Source: Ampullaceana balthica
Lineage: Eukaryota; Mollusca; Gastropoda; Lymnaeidae
Assembly: GCA_944989445.1 (NCBI GenBank)
Contig: CALYLW010000164.1
Span: forward strand, 807,001 to 871,000
Length of the DNA stretch: 64,000 bases
Reading direction: 5' to 3'
Shown: positions 42,923 through 51,268 of the stretch, in pieces
How positions within the stretch are numbered: position 1 is the first letter of the stretch
How the letters are laid out: each line of letters opens with the position of its first letter
Program-made: the position numbers and the translations under genes
The notes under the pieces: model-generated
What the model saw: only the letters and a program-made list of their open reading frames with translations
What the model was told of the DNA's origin: nothing
Database searches by the model: none

Positions 42923-45538
42923 AATATTAGTTTTAGTTGAAATAAACAGGAATAAAGATTACATTATTTTTCAGAAAACGTAATGATTAGATAGAGGGAA
43001 TAATGTTGATGACTATTTGAAACTGTTAATTATTTTAAATTTTACTTGACATGATTAGTTTAAATATTTTAATCTTATCTTATCTTATCTGTTGCAGAAG
43101 CTCCTTCTATACAGAAGATTATTGCGTCCTACGCTTATCTATGGTTTGTGTTTAGTCCTGCATTCTTATTACAGTTTTAAATGTTGATAAATTGTTGGTT
43201 TTCCTGGTTTCTTCAGGCAACCCATTCCAGCCCGAATTCCGGACGGGAAGAACGAGAATTTGTATGTGTTTGATCTTGCATACGGAATAAGGAAGGTGTT
43301 TTTATCCTTATGTCTATCTGAAGGTTGTATTAAGTTATCTTTGTGTTGTATTTCTAAATTAGAATTACTTGCTTTATGTATAATTACTACTTTAATCTTG
43401 GTTCTTCTATCCTCTAGTGTTTCAAGGTTTAATGATTTAGCTAATGGTATTATTCTTGTAAGTTTTGAATATTCTCCAGTAATGAATCTGGCAGCTCTTT
43501 TTTGAATTTGTTCTAGTTTATCAATGTTTTCTTTGGTGGATGGGTCCCATATAGAAGATGCATATTCTAGTACAGGTCTCACCAAAGTGAGGTAGCATTT
43601 TAGTTTTATATCTCTATTACAAGACTAAGGTTTTGTTTGATTTTCTTAATAACCTCATTGACATGCGGGGGTTCCATGATAGTTTCTCATTTATCATGAC
43701 TCCTAAGTATTTTGCATAGGGTGAGACAATCAATCAAAACCATTGACAAATATATCAATTATCTATTCATTTATTTTTGCTTCTAGGACGAATAATTCTT
43801 AAATAATAATTTATTTATTTAGTTATTCATTAAACATATAGATTATATTTCGTTGCTGTACATTTAAGTGGATGATGATATGAAACACTAAAGACTCCAC
43901 CAAGCAATTCAATTTTAAATACACACAAATAATGATAGTACCGTATATACTCGTTCTAATACCGACTTGTTTTAGGACAAAATCTAGGGGAAAATGTTGG
44001 ATCGGCTTACGAGCGGGTCATAGGTGATTTCTGCATGTACATTGAATATCGGCGTTGTTATTGTATATCATCAAGGTCCTTGTCTACATTCTACAAGATT
44101 CGACTGCTCTACCAGAAGCTATAAATTAGTATTAAACATCTGCACTTACCTTATTTATTCATTTTATTATTATTATTTGTGTGTGTGAATGTTTTAATAA
44201 ATTGTTCTGCAAATTTTGTTTTCAACAACGAATTTTAAAATACGCGCTTTCGATACTGTTTACCAAAAAAATTAATTAATTAATAAATAAAATTTAAAAA
44301 ACCCTAAAACACTTGGGGTCGGCTTACGAGCGGGTTACACACTTTCAAAACTATTCTCTACCAAAAAATAGGGGGGTCGGCTTATGAACGAACGGGCTAT
44401 AGAACGAGTATATAAGGTAATTACTTTTTTTTAAAACATGAACTAATTTTTAATAGCTCTTGTATGTCTACGTATGTATATAGTTAGGTGTCTTTATTTA
44501 TAATTACTGCTACATTTTGACCATATAATATATTAAGGAAAAAAACAACAACAACGGTTGACTTTTATCCCCCCTCCCCTCCCCACGCTATCATCATATC
44601 CCCCCCCTCCTCAAACGTTAAACTCTCTAATCACTTTCAAAACGATTTCCCACTCGGTACGTCTATTTGTGAAATATATATTCTCCTATATGTTCACCGT
44701 ACCTGTACTTACCCCAGACCTGTTTTAAGAGCATTTTCTTTCCTGTGTGTAATTGTAATAATAGTAATAGTAGTAAATAATGTATCCCTTCTAATGATGT
44801 ATCTATATACCTATATACATATTCTTTATCTATACATAGGGGCCGTCGATAAAGTACGTCACGCTACTTTTGACCATTTTTAACTCCCCCTCCCCCTTGT
44901 CACAAATCTCAGAACTTTTTTTAAAGTACGTCAAACTTTCGAACAAAAATGTTGTTTTTTATTGAGAAAATAATTAAAATTTAATATAAAACACCATGAC
45001 GTCACACATGACCGGACCCCCTCCCCCCTGTCACAAACTGTCACACTTTATTACACCTCCTCCCCCATCTGGAGCGTGACGTACTTTATGGACGGCCCCT
45101 TACATCGATATAAGCTTTAAAAGACTTTGAATATGTTAAAATCGGTACCACTAAACGATAAACTCACCTCTGTGTTATTTGCACAACTTAAAAGATAACT
45201 CACCTCTGTGTTATTGGCACAACTAAAAGATAACTCACCTCTGTGTTATTGGCACAACTAAAAGATAACTCACTCTGTGTTATTGGCACAACTAAAAGAT
45301 AACTCACCTCTGTGTTATTGGCACAGTTAAAAAGATAACTCACCTCTGTGTTATTGGCACAAAAACAATCCGGAAGCTCACAGTTGGAGTCTTGGACACA
45401 GGGACCCCACGACGCTGCAGACGCCAGATTTCGGCCATTACAATTGATGGTCAGTAAAATCGCCAAACTAGAAACAAAGAACCGAAGTCCACACGGCCGT
45501 ACCAAACAGCATACATGATGTCCCTTTAGATACATCAT
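35798..45538 (-). CDS. Chitin-deacetylase-like protein (CE4/NodB), probable pseudoenzyme, 394 aa, 8 exons
   Basis: Coding exons, in transcript order: 45538-45344, 42705-42579, 41594-41495, 40823-40708, 40165-39951, 39497-39399, 38682-38545, 35992-35798. All introns are GT-AG and phases agree throughout. The product has a signal peptide (hydrophobic residues 19-30), a Cys-rich CVQDSNCELPDCFC segment, then a polysaccharide-deacetylase (NodB) domain: PQIVVLSFNDAVN, EIGGQ, GFRMPHFIPGGD, YGYDYDSSL, WPATLDYKWP and a VSQLVDWM end. A hydrophobic tail (376-391) suggests a membrane or GPI anchor. Active family members remove acetyl groups from chitin using an Asp base and a metal bound by Asp and two His. 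Here the Asp base is Asn84 and both His positions are Phe140 and Gly144, so catalysis is unlikely and chitin binding is the better guess. Exon order and motifs make the family call strong. Confidence 0.92.
36310..36722 (-). mobile_element. Rolling-circle-like element, minisatellite-cargo variant
   Basis: Three or four spaced GTGCGTATTATATTGA-type motifs and the GATCGATC core; 3' end CAAAAACTGTGTTTTGACGG on the minus strand. In the last intron of the chitin-deacetylase-like gene. Confidence 0.65.
36916..37462 (+). mobile_element. Rolling-circle-like element, type A, first arm of an inverted pair
   Basis: AAATCCCTTATATTAACTTC start, CT/TCTG microsatellite, core hairpin, CACGTGAAAGTTTGAGC and TACATTTTACGTGTCAC blocks, and a GTTTTTACGGGTTTG end. 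It was inserted in the TTTTT of another core (GCATTTTT|TTAGTTTATC). Same unit as the array at 51269-55546. Confidence 0.8.
37614..38163 (-). mobile_element. Rolling-circle-like element, type A, second arm of an inverted pair
   Basis: The same element as 36916-37462 in opposite orientation after about 150 bp of spacer. It carries an (AG)n tract near 38110-38134. Confidence 0.8.
38229..38407 (-). mobile_element. Internally deleted rolling-circle-like element
   Basis: Keeps both ends (GTAAAAACAACGTTTTT hairpin and TATAAGGGATTTAAAG) but lacks the core. Confidence 0.55.
39951..40165 (-). CDS. Exon 5 of the chitin-deacetylase-like gene: motif 3 kept
   Basis: Residues 181-251. Contains IRGFRMPHF (R186 and P188 of motif 3 retained), GGDDMF, then YDYDSSL and a CKQGRCPVSNHSVWE end typical of animal chitin deacetylases. 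The GTATAT donor is in phase 0. Confidence 0.88.
41242..41476. repeat. 18-bp minisatellite in an intron
   Basis: About 13 copies of GGTGATGGTAGCTAGGAT with TAGC/GGCT variants. Gives an M-V-M-V-A-R open frame that is not a gene. It ends about 20 nt from exon 3 of the chitin-deacetylase-like gene. Confidence 0.92.
41495..41594 (-). CDS. Exon 3 of the chitin-deacetylase-like gene: metal-binding motif 2 lost
   Basis: Residues 109-140. Family members read G-H-E-x-A-S-H-S-x-x-H at this site. This protein reads G-A-E-I-S-A-F-S-K-S-G across the exon 3/4 junction, so no His remains. The surrounding positions (CPV..TLFV, W.NYTQV..L...G.E) align well, so the loss is substitution and not misalignment. 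An 18-bp repeat lies 20 nt into the next intron. Confidence 0.88.
41940..42520. repeat. 30-33 bp minisatellite in an intron
   Basis: About 18 copies of a unit built from ACACTGAGACAACCAATC plus TAAACCAGTGAC. Overlapping short frames on the minus strand are artefacts. It lies between exons 2 and 3 of the chitin-deacetylase-like gene. Confidence 0.9.
42579..42705 (-). CDS. Exon 2 of the chitin-deacetylase-like gene: altered catalytic motif 1
   Basis: Residues 66-107 plus the first base of Gly108. Motif 1 of CE4 enzymes is TFDD; here it is SFND (82-85). The second Asp, a metal ligand in the family, is kept, while the first, the general base, is Asn. The donor is G|GTTGGT, phase 1. The exon is flanked on its 3' side by the 30-bp minisatellite 41940-42520. 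Confidence 0.88.
42850..42921. repeat. TA microsatellite
   Basis: About 35 TA units in intron 1 of the chitin-deacetylase-like gene. Confidence 0.92.
43074..43717 (-). pseudogene. Jockey/CR1-type LINE, 5'-truncated
   Basis: The minus frame 43585-43169 keeps 138 aa of the C-terminal RT region (VRPVLEYASSIWDPSTKEN to FFPSGIRA) before a frameshift. The (TAAGA)n tail is at low coordinates. It is sense with respect to the host gene, in intron 1. Confidence 0.87.
43940..44420. mobile_element. DNA element with ACCGTATATACTCGTTC ends
   Basis: The left end ACCGTATATACTCGTTCTAA and right end AGAACGAGTATATAAGGT are imperfect inverses of about 20 bp. Internal GGTCGGCTTA(C/T)GA(A/G)CG motifs are repeated. 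No transposase; duplication unclear. Confidence 0.65.
44839..45099. mobile_element. GGCCGTCC-family MITE
   Basis: GGGGCCGTCGATAAAGTACG and GTACTTTATGGACGGCCCC ends; about 260 bp in intron 1 of the chitin-deacetylase-like gene. Confidence 0.85.
45163..45357. repeat. 35-bp minisatellite that copies a 5' splice site
   Basis: About six units of CACCTCTGTGTTATTGGCAC plus AACTAAAAGATAACT. Each unit contains, on the minus strand, ACACAGAG|GTGAGTTATC, the donor of exon 1. Exon ends would be at 45344, 45308, 45274, 45239, 45204 and about 45178. Confidence 0.9.
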
Positions 45539-46053
45539 CCTCGCCTATGTCATGAAATCAACAAACTTATGTTCTAGAAAACATGGGTTTAATGACATAA
45601 ACTCTAATGGCTTTTGACATGTATGGTTGTTTTTTTTTCCTTCTTCAGTGAATAAGTGAATATTTCAATTTTTACATGTCGTTATCTTGTCTTAAGCACA
45701 GAAACCCATGTTGGCATATGAACAACACTATTTCCTTTTATTTTATTATTTTTTTAAAGGGAAAGCAATCCCATTTATCAAGGCGAGCCAGACGACGAAG
45801 ATGTGTTTGAAAACAATGCGTCACCGCCCACCTTTCGGCTTAGAGACTATTTGCGTTCTCTGTTTCAATGTGTCCCCCGCGGAGAGCCCAAAAAGACAGG
45901 TCATTACTTATCGGCGTGGTTCCCAAACTGTGGTTGTTGTTGTTTTTTTTTAAAGCGTTATTGACAGTGGTTAGGAGACCTCGAATTTGATCGCTTCTAA
46001 TATCGACTTATTTGCTCCGCTTTTAAGTTTTCATATTTTTTGTCACCATCCCC

Positions 46054-46274
46054 CAATGTTCCCTTCGAGCTGCACGAATGCACTGTTAGCTGACCGACGC
46101 CGCGCAGCAGTTTAGAATAATTACAGCAAAGCAAATTTTTATAAGGATAATAAAATAGCTGTCGGTGTTGTGTAAAATTTTGTTAAAAAAAATAAATAGA
46201 TTCTATGCAACTTTGCACACGTTTTATAAAGATGTATCTTGCACACGGACCAACGAACCTCTGAGGGAATATTG
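46054..46274. mobile_element. CAATGTTCCC-family MITE
   Basis: CAATGTTCCCTTCGAGCTGC to AGGGAATATTG, with GCCGCGCAGCAG and TTTGCACACG motifs. Confidence 0.72.
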
Positions 46275-46739
46275 CCAACAACTACCTTCAGACCACCAGA
46301 AACTACCAGTGTTTGTGTCACCCGGTGCGGTAAATTCAAAGTGTATCCTCCTAACACCATTTCCTTATGAAAGTCCCTAACGCTAACACACAGAACCGCT
46401 TAAACTCCTACTAAAATACCATTGTTTAAAAGTACTTATAATCCAGGGCATCGATAGACAATCCTGATAGCTTCACGAGTCATTTTAGTGGCGGGTCAAA
46501 TAGTTGCGGGCCATTGTGATCGCCAGTCAGCTGCTCGCGGCCTGCATGTCATTACACCAAATGCTACACTATTAAAATATAGATGATAAAAAAATCATCA
46601 TTGTTTTATTGCTTTTCGAGTATTCATCTACAAGTACCAAGTAGGCTGCCACGTTACTGACAGTGACATAGAGATTGGTATGGTTTAATAGAAATCTCAA
46701 TCTTTAATATTTGTATATTTGAACAAAAAGAAAACAGAA

Positions 46740-47405
46740 GTAAAGGTAATATCCAAAAAGAAAACCAACCCAGAATGTAGATTTGTAGTAGATTGAGAAA
46801 CATTAAAAACAAGTCACCAAATGTAAATATCTGGGAACAATGTTGACATCAGACGGAAGATGCACAATTGAGATAAAAAGCAGAATAGCTCAAGGCAAAG
46901 CAGTATTCCATAAAATGAAGAATCTCCTGACCAACAAATACATATCAATCGAAGTGAGGAAAAGAGTGCTTCAGTGTAAAATCGAACCAGTTTTATTTTA
47001 TGGATGTGAAGCCTGGACAGTCACAAATGAATTACAGAAACGTTTGGAAGCCTGTGAAATGTGGCTCTTAAGGCGAATGTTAAAATTACCATAGACGGAG
47101 CAGAGGCGTAACGAAGAGGTTCTAAAAGAAGTAGGCCAGACAAGGAAAATTTGTCTAACTTCAGAAAGAGACAATCTAGATTTTTTGGACACGTCATGAG
47201 GTGAGGCAGGCTGGAACACATGGTAACAACAGGAAAGATCGAGGGCAAAAGGGATCGAGGCAGACAGAGAGAAAAGATGCTGGATGGGCTGACAAGATGG
47301 CATGGGTCACAATCACCAGCGGAGCTGATTGGCAAGACCAAAGACAGAGAGCTGTGGAGAGGCATGGCCGCCCACGCCTCTGGTCACGGCACCTGATGGA
47401 TATAC
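46740..47405 (+). pseudogene. RTE-type LINE reverse transcriptase C-terminus
   Basis: Reads LGTMLTSDGRCTIEIKSRIA, then RKRVLQCKIEPVLFYGCEAW, then RLEACEMWLLRRMLKLP and a stop; after a frameshift the RQTERKDAGWADKMAWVT and RERW-like end follow. This is the standard end of RTE-like endonuclease/reverse transcriptase proteins. The copy is 5'-truncated and has at least two frame breaks. Related in kind to 1-300 and the piece at 63681-64000. Confidence 0.85.
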
Positions 47406-47471
47406 GTATACACTCGGCACTATATTGCGGCAAAGAATGTCCCCGCCAATGTTACTTTGATCAATGATGGT

Positions 47472-47590
47472 GGGTTGGAGATCTTAAGGCTAAGTGCCCC
47501 GGTGTGACATTGGAAAGGGGAGGGGGGTGGCGGTTGGAGATTTTAAGGCTAAGTGCCCTGGTGTGACATTGGAGGGGGGTGGTTGGAGTC
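47472..47590. repeat. Two-copy tandem duplication
   Basis: About 60 bp (GGTTGGAGAT...TTAAGGCTAAGTGCCC...GGTGTGACATTGGA) occurs twice, with a third partial start. Confidence 0.8.
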
Positions 47591-48238
47591 TCTTTCCTCG
47601 GGAAAGCTTTTTTGTGTGTGTGTGTGTGTGTGCGGGTCGGGTAAAATGATGTTCCGGCTAGTTTTCGTCTTTAGCATATAATTTACGTACAATTGCAATA
47701 CAAAAACGAGAAACAGCGTAGATTAGATACAAGTAAAGAAAGCATGTGTTAGAAAATATCCATAAAGTATAACGAAGTCATTTTGATGAGAACCGTAGGG
47801 GCTCTAGACCTAAATGTTGCGCCTATATGACAATTTAAATAGTAATTGCAATAAGAGTTACACTTTTTTATTTATTTATTTTTAACTTAGTTTTCAATAT
47901 TTAAGATTATCAGAAAATTAAAAGTAAAAAATTGGGACAGAAATAAAGAAATATGTTCATTCATGATAGCACCAGCGGGCTACAAAACACATTCACCTTT
48001 TTTTTTCCTAAGGAACATAATACATGTAAATTGCTGTAAATAAAAAAATTAATTTGAAGTGACAGAAACAAAGACACATTTTCACCCTTAAGAGTAAAGG
48101 ATTTTGTTTTCAATTCAACATTTGGTAGAGAAGAGATCAGAACTAAATGAAATCGAGAGTAGTTTCAATGTGTTTAGGAAACATCTGCTGAAAGAAAGAG
48201 AGAAAAAAAAGGATAATTCAGTTTTCGAGTGGTTGGTG

Positions 48239-48946
48239 CAATAAGCACACATAGTGAAGATGTGATGGCTTACCCCGTGCAATAAGCACACATAGTGAAG
48301 ATGTGATGGCTTACCCCGTGCAATAAGCACACACAGTGAAGATGTGATGGCTTACCCCGTACAATGAGCACACTGCACACATAGTGAAGTTGTGATGGCT
48401 TACCCCGTACAATAAGCACACATAGTGAAGATGTGGTGCCTTACCCGGTACAATAAGCACACACAGTGAAGATGTGATGGCTTACCCCGTACAATAAGCA
48501 CATATAGTGAAGATGTGATGGCTTACCCCGTACAATAAGCACATATAGTGAAGTTGTGATGGCTTACCCCGTACAATAAGCACACATAGTGAAGATGTGG
48601 TGCCTTACCCGGTACAATAAGCACACACAGTGAAGATGTGATGGCTTACCCCGTACAATAAGCACATATAGTGAAGATGTGATGGCTTACCCCGTACAAT
48701 AAGCACATATAGTGAAGTTGTGATGGCTTACCCCGTACAATAAGCACATATAGTAAAGTTGTGATGGCTTACCCCGTACAATAAGCACACACAGTAAAGT
48801 TGTGATGGCTTACCCCGTACAATAAGCACACATAGTAAAGTTGTGATGGCTTACCCCGTACAATAAGCACACATAGTGAAGTTGTGATGGCTTACCCCGT
48901 ACAATAAGCACACATAGTGAAGTTGTGATGGCTTACCCCGTACAAT
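48239..48946. repeat. 41-bp minisatellite, about 17 copies
   Basis: Unit: CAATAAGCACACATAGTGAA plus G(A/T)TGTGATGGCTTACCCCGTA. Variant units (TGGTGCCTTACCCGG) recur at about 164-bp spacing near 48420 and 48590, i.e. a higher-order period of four units. One unit has an extra CACACTG insertion near 48371. Confidence 0.93.
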
Positions 48947-49180
48947 TTCATCAAAAAATATTTATTATTTTAAATTTAAAAAAACTGTCTGTGAAACAAT
49001 ATGACCAAATTTGCAAAATGTCATTCACTAACTTTTGCAGAAGATACTTGCGTCCAACGCTCTTACTCTAATAAGAGCGCACAGACCATGCTGGGCTGTT
49101 GGTAAGTGACGCGGCGTCCACAGTAGGCCACGGCAATGAGGGGATTGTGTGGCACAGTGCCCATTCGGAGGGCAAATAGA

Positions 49181-50178
49181 CACAATATTACTAGACTTCT
49201 CAAAAGCATTTGACAAAGTTTACCATCTTAGTTTACTTTAAAAACTTAACTACTTTGGAATCTCAGGCCCCTTACATCACTGGATCCAAGACTTCCTTTT
49301 GGGCAGGGAGCAAACTGTAATAATTAATGGATCTAAATCTGCACCAATAAAGGTTAACTCAGGAGTTCCACAAGGAACTGTGCTAGGTCCCTTACTCTTT
49401 TTAATTTATATAAATGATTTACCCAACAATATCTCAACAGGTACAAAAGTTAGGTTATTTGCTGATGATTGTATAATCTATAGAACAATTAAATCAGAAC
49501 AAGATAGCAAAATTTTACAAAAAGACTTAGATGAATTGAAAAAATGGGAAACTAACTGGAGTATGTCTTTCCACCCAGAAAAGTGTCAACTGTTAAGAGT
49601 AACAAAGAAAAAGAAACAAATAAATTCAAAATATTACATTCATGGAAAAGAACTGACCCAAACTAAAGATGCAAAATACTTAGGAGTCTTAATAAATGAG
49701 AAACTATCATGGAATCCCCATGTCATTGAAAATATTAAAAAATCAAACAAAACCTTAGGCTTTATAAAAAGAAACTTTAACAAATGTAATAGAGATATAA
49801 AACTAAAATGCTACCTCACTTTGGTGAGACCTGTACTAGAATATGCATCTTCTATATGGGACCCATCCACCATAAAGCAATTAATTCTAATTTAAAAATA
49901 CAACACAAAGATAACTTAATACAACCCTCAGATAGACATAAGGATAAAAACACCTTTCTTAATCCGTATGCAAGAACAAACACATACAAATTTTCGTTCT
50001 TCCCGTCCGGAATTCGGGCGTGGAATCGGTTGCCCGAAGAAACCAGGAAAGCCAACACTTTATCAACATTTAAATCTCTAATAAAAAAAGCAGGACTAAA
50101 CACAAACCATAGATAAGCGTAGCACGCAATAATCTTCTGTATAGAAGGAGCGTATGTAAACAGATAAGATAAGATAAG
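49181..50178 (+). pseudogene. Jockey/CR1-type LINE, best-preserved RT copy
   Basis: Covers RT motif A (LLDFSKAFDKV), GVPQGTVLGPLLFLIYINDL, the catalytic FADD box (RLFADDCIIY), the KWETNWSMSFHPEKC block, and KYLGVLINEKLSWNPH. The frame 49299-49895 is open for 198 aa. A deletion then removes about 180 bp between 'DPSTK' and 'KAINSNL'; the C-terminus resumes in another frame at 49877-50116. The tail is (TAAGA)n. The 5' part with the endonuclease is absent, so it is a dead copy. Confidence 0.92.
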
Positions 50179-50179
50179 G

Positions 50180-50235
50180 GTGGACTAACCCCCCGAGTGC
50201 CTTCGCAGAGATTCGAACCGGTGACCGAGTGGAAA
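50180..50235 (-). mobile_element. SINE head fragment
   Basis: Minus strand ACCGGTTCGAATCTC B box with GAAGGCAC, directly following the LINE tail. Confidence 0.5.
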
Positions 50236-50239
50236 CGAG

Positions 50240-51265
50240 GATGGTGGTGGTATGGGGAGGGGGGGGGGATAACCTACGTGAGTTTAGAATATGAATGAAA
50301 ATTGAATATTAGAATACATAAAGTATACAGCACTAGCTAGACAGTTAGACAACAAGCCCGTCAAACTCTTCAACTACAACAAATAAAAAAAAATTGTTCT
50401 ACAATAATTAACTAAGATATAAAATTTCCGACATCTTCGCTTAAGGACAATCTTAAAATGTGACAAGCAAGTTTGATGCATATTGACCTCTGTTTTTTAC
50501 ACTATTTAAAAAAAAAGAATTAGTAGTTTAATGTGAATGTCATTGGTCTGCGTTGCACAAGTGGAGTATAAAATATTAAGTAACACTTTCTTAGTTCACT
50601 GACATGACAATGACGTTTTTGCGATGGCTGACGGGCAAAGGGAAGGGGGATGAGGGTGGATTAGTTAGCTCTAATTGGGATTAAAATTTTTATTAAGATA
50701 AATAAACTTGGACTTGAATGAATTCGCGTTTTGAAAAGTGACTACAGGAGATTAAAAAATGTAAGCTCACCCATTGACGCCGCTATTGTTGGAACAAGGG
50801 GAAAACAGGGAGGGGGTGGGTGGGGGGTATTTTTCTAGCTACCATTATATCGTCAATTGTCCGGAGAAACTACTATTACTAATAAATAATTGTGGAAATT
50901 TCGACCAATCCATTTTACAAATAAGATAATTAAAGCCAGTGAAAGTACTTCTCAAATAACACAGACGTAGTTATGAAAGAATCGTCTTACTCTTCATTTT
51001 TTTGTCTTCACAAATTGACCGATTAGATATTTTCCAAGCAACAATTCATTTACTTTTGCATAAATTAAAGTGTAAAAATATCACATTGTTTTAATAGAAA
51101 TCAATTGATAACATTTTTATTGTGTTACTGGACCACAACACATTCAACTCATGTCAACAAAATAAATGGTGGTTGCCCCACTTCCTGGTCAAAATACAAT
51201 CTGATTCCCTATGGAGAAGGTAAAATGCTATTACATGTAATTTAGGGGAGGAAATTACAGACATT
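50240..51265. other. Unassigned intergenic stretch
   Basis: AT-rich with G-runs near 50255 and 50800. No gene or known repeat seen. Confidence 0.4.
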
Positions 51266-51268
51266 TTT

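Noticed and set aside
45905..45960. hAT end (GTGGTTCCCAAACTGTGG)
   Set aside because: Looks like a common hAT terminus, but only one end and no duplication were found.
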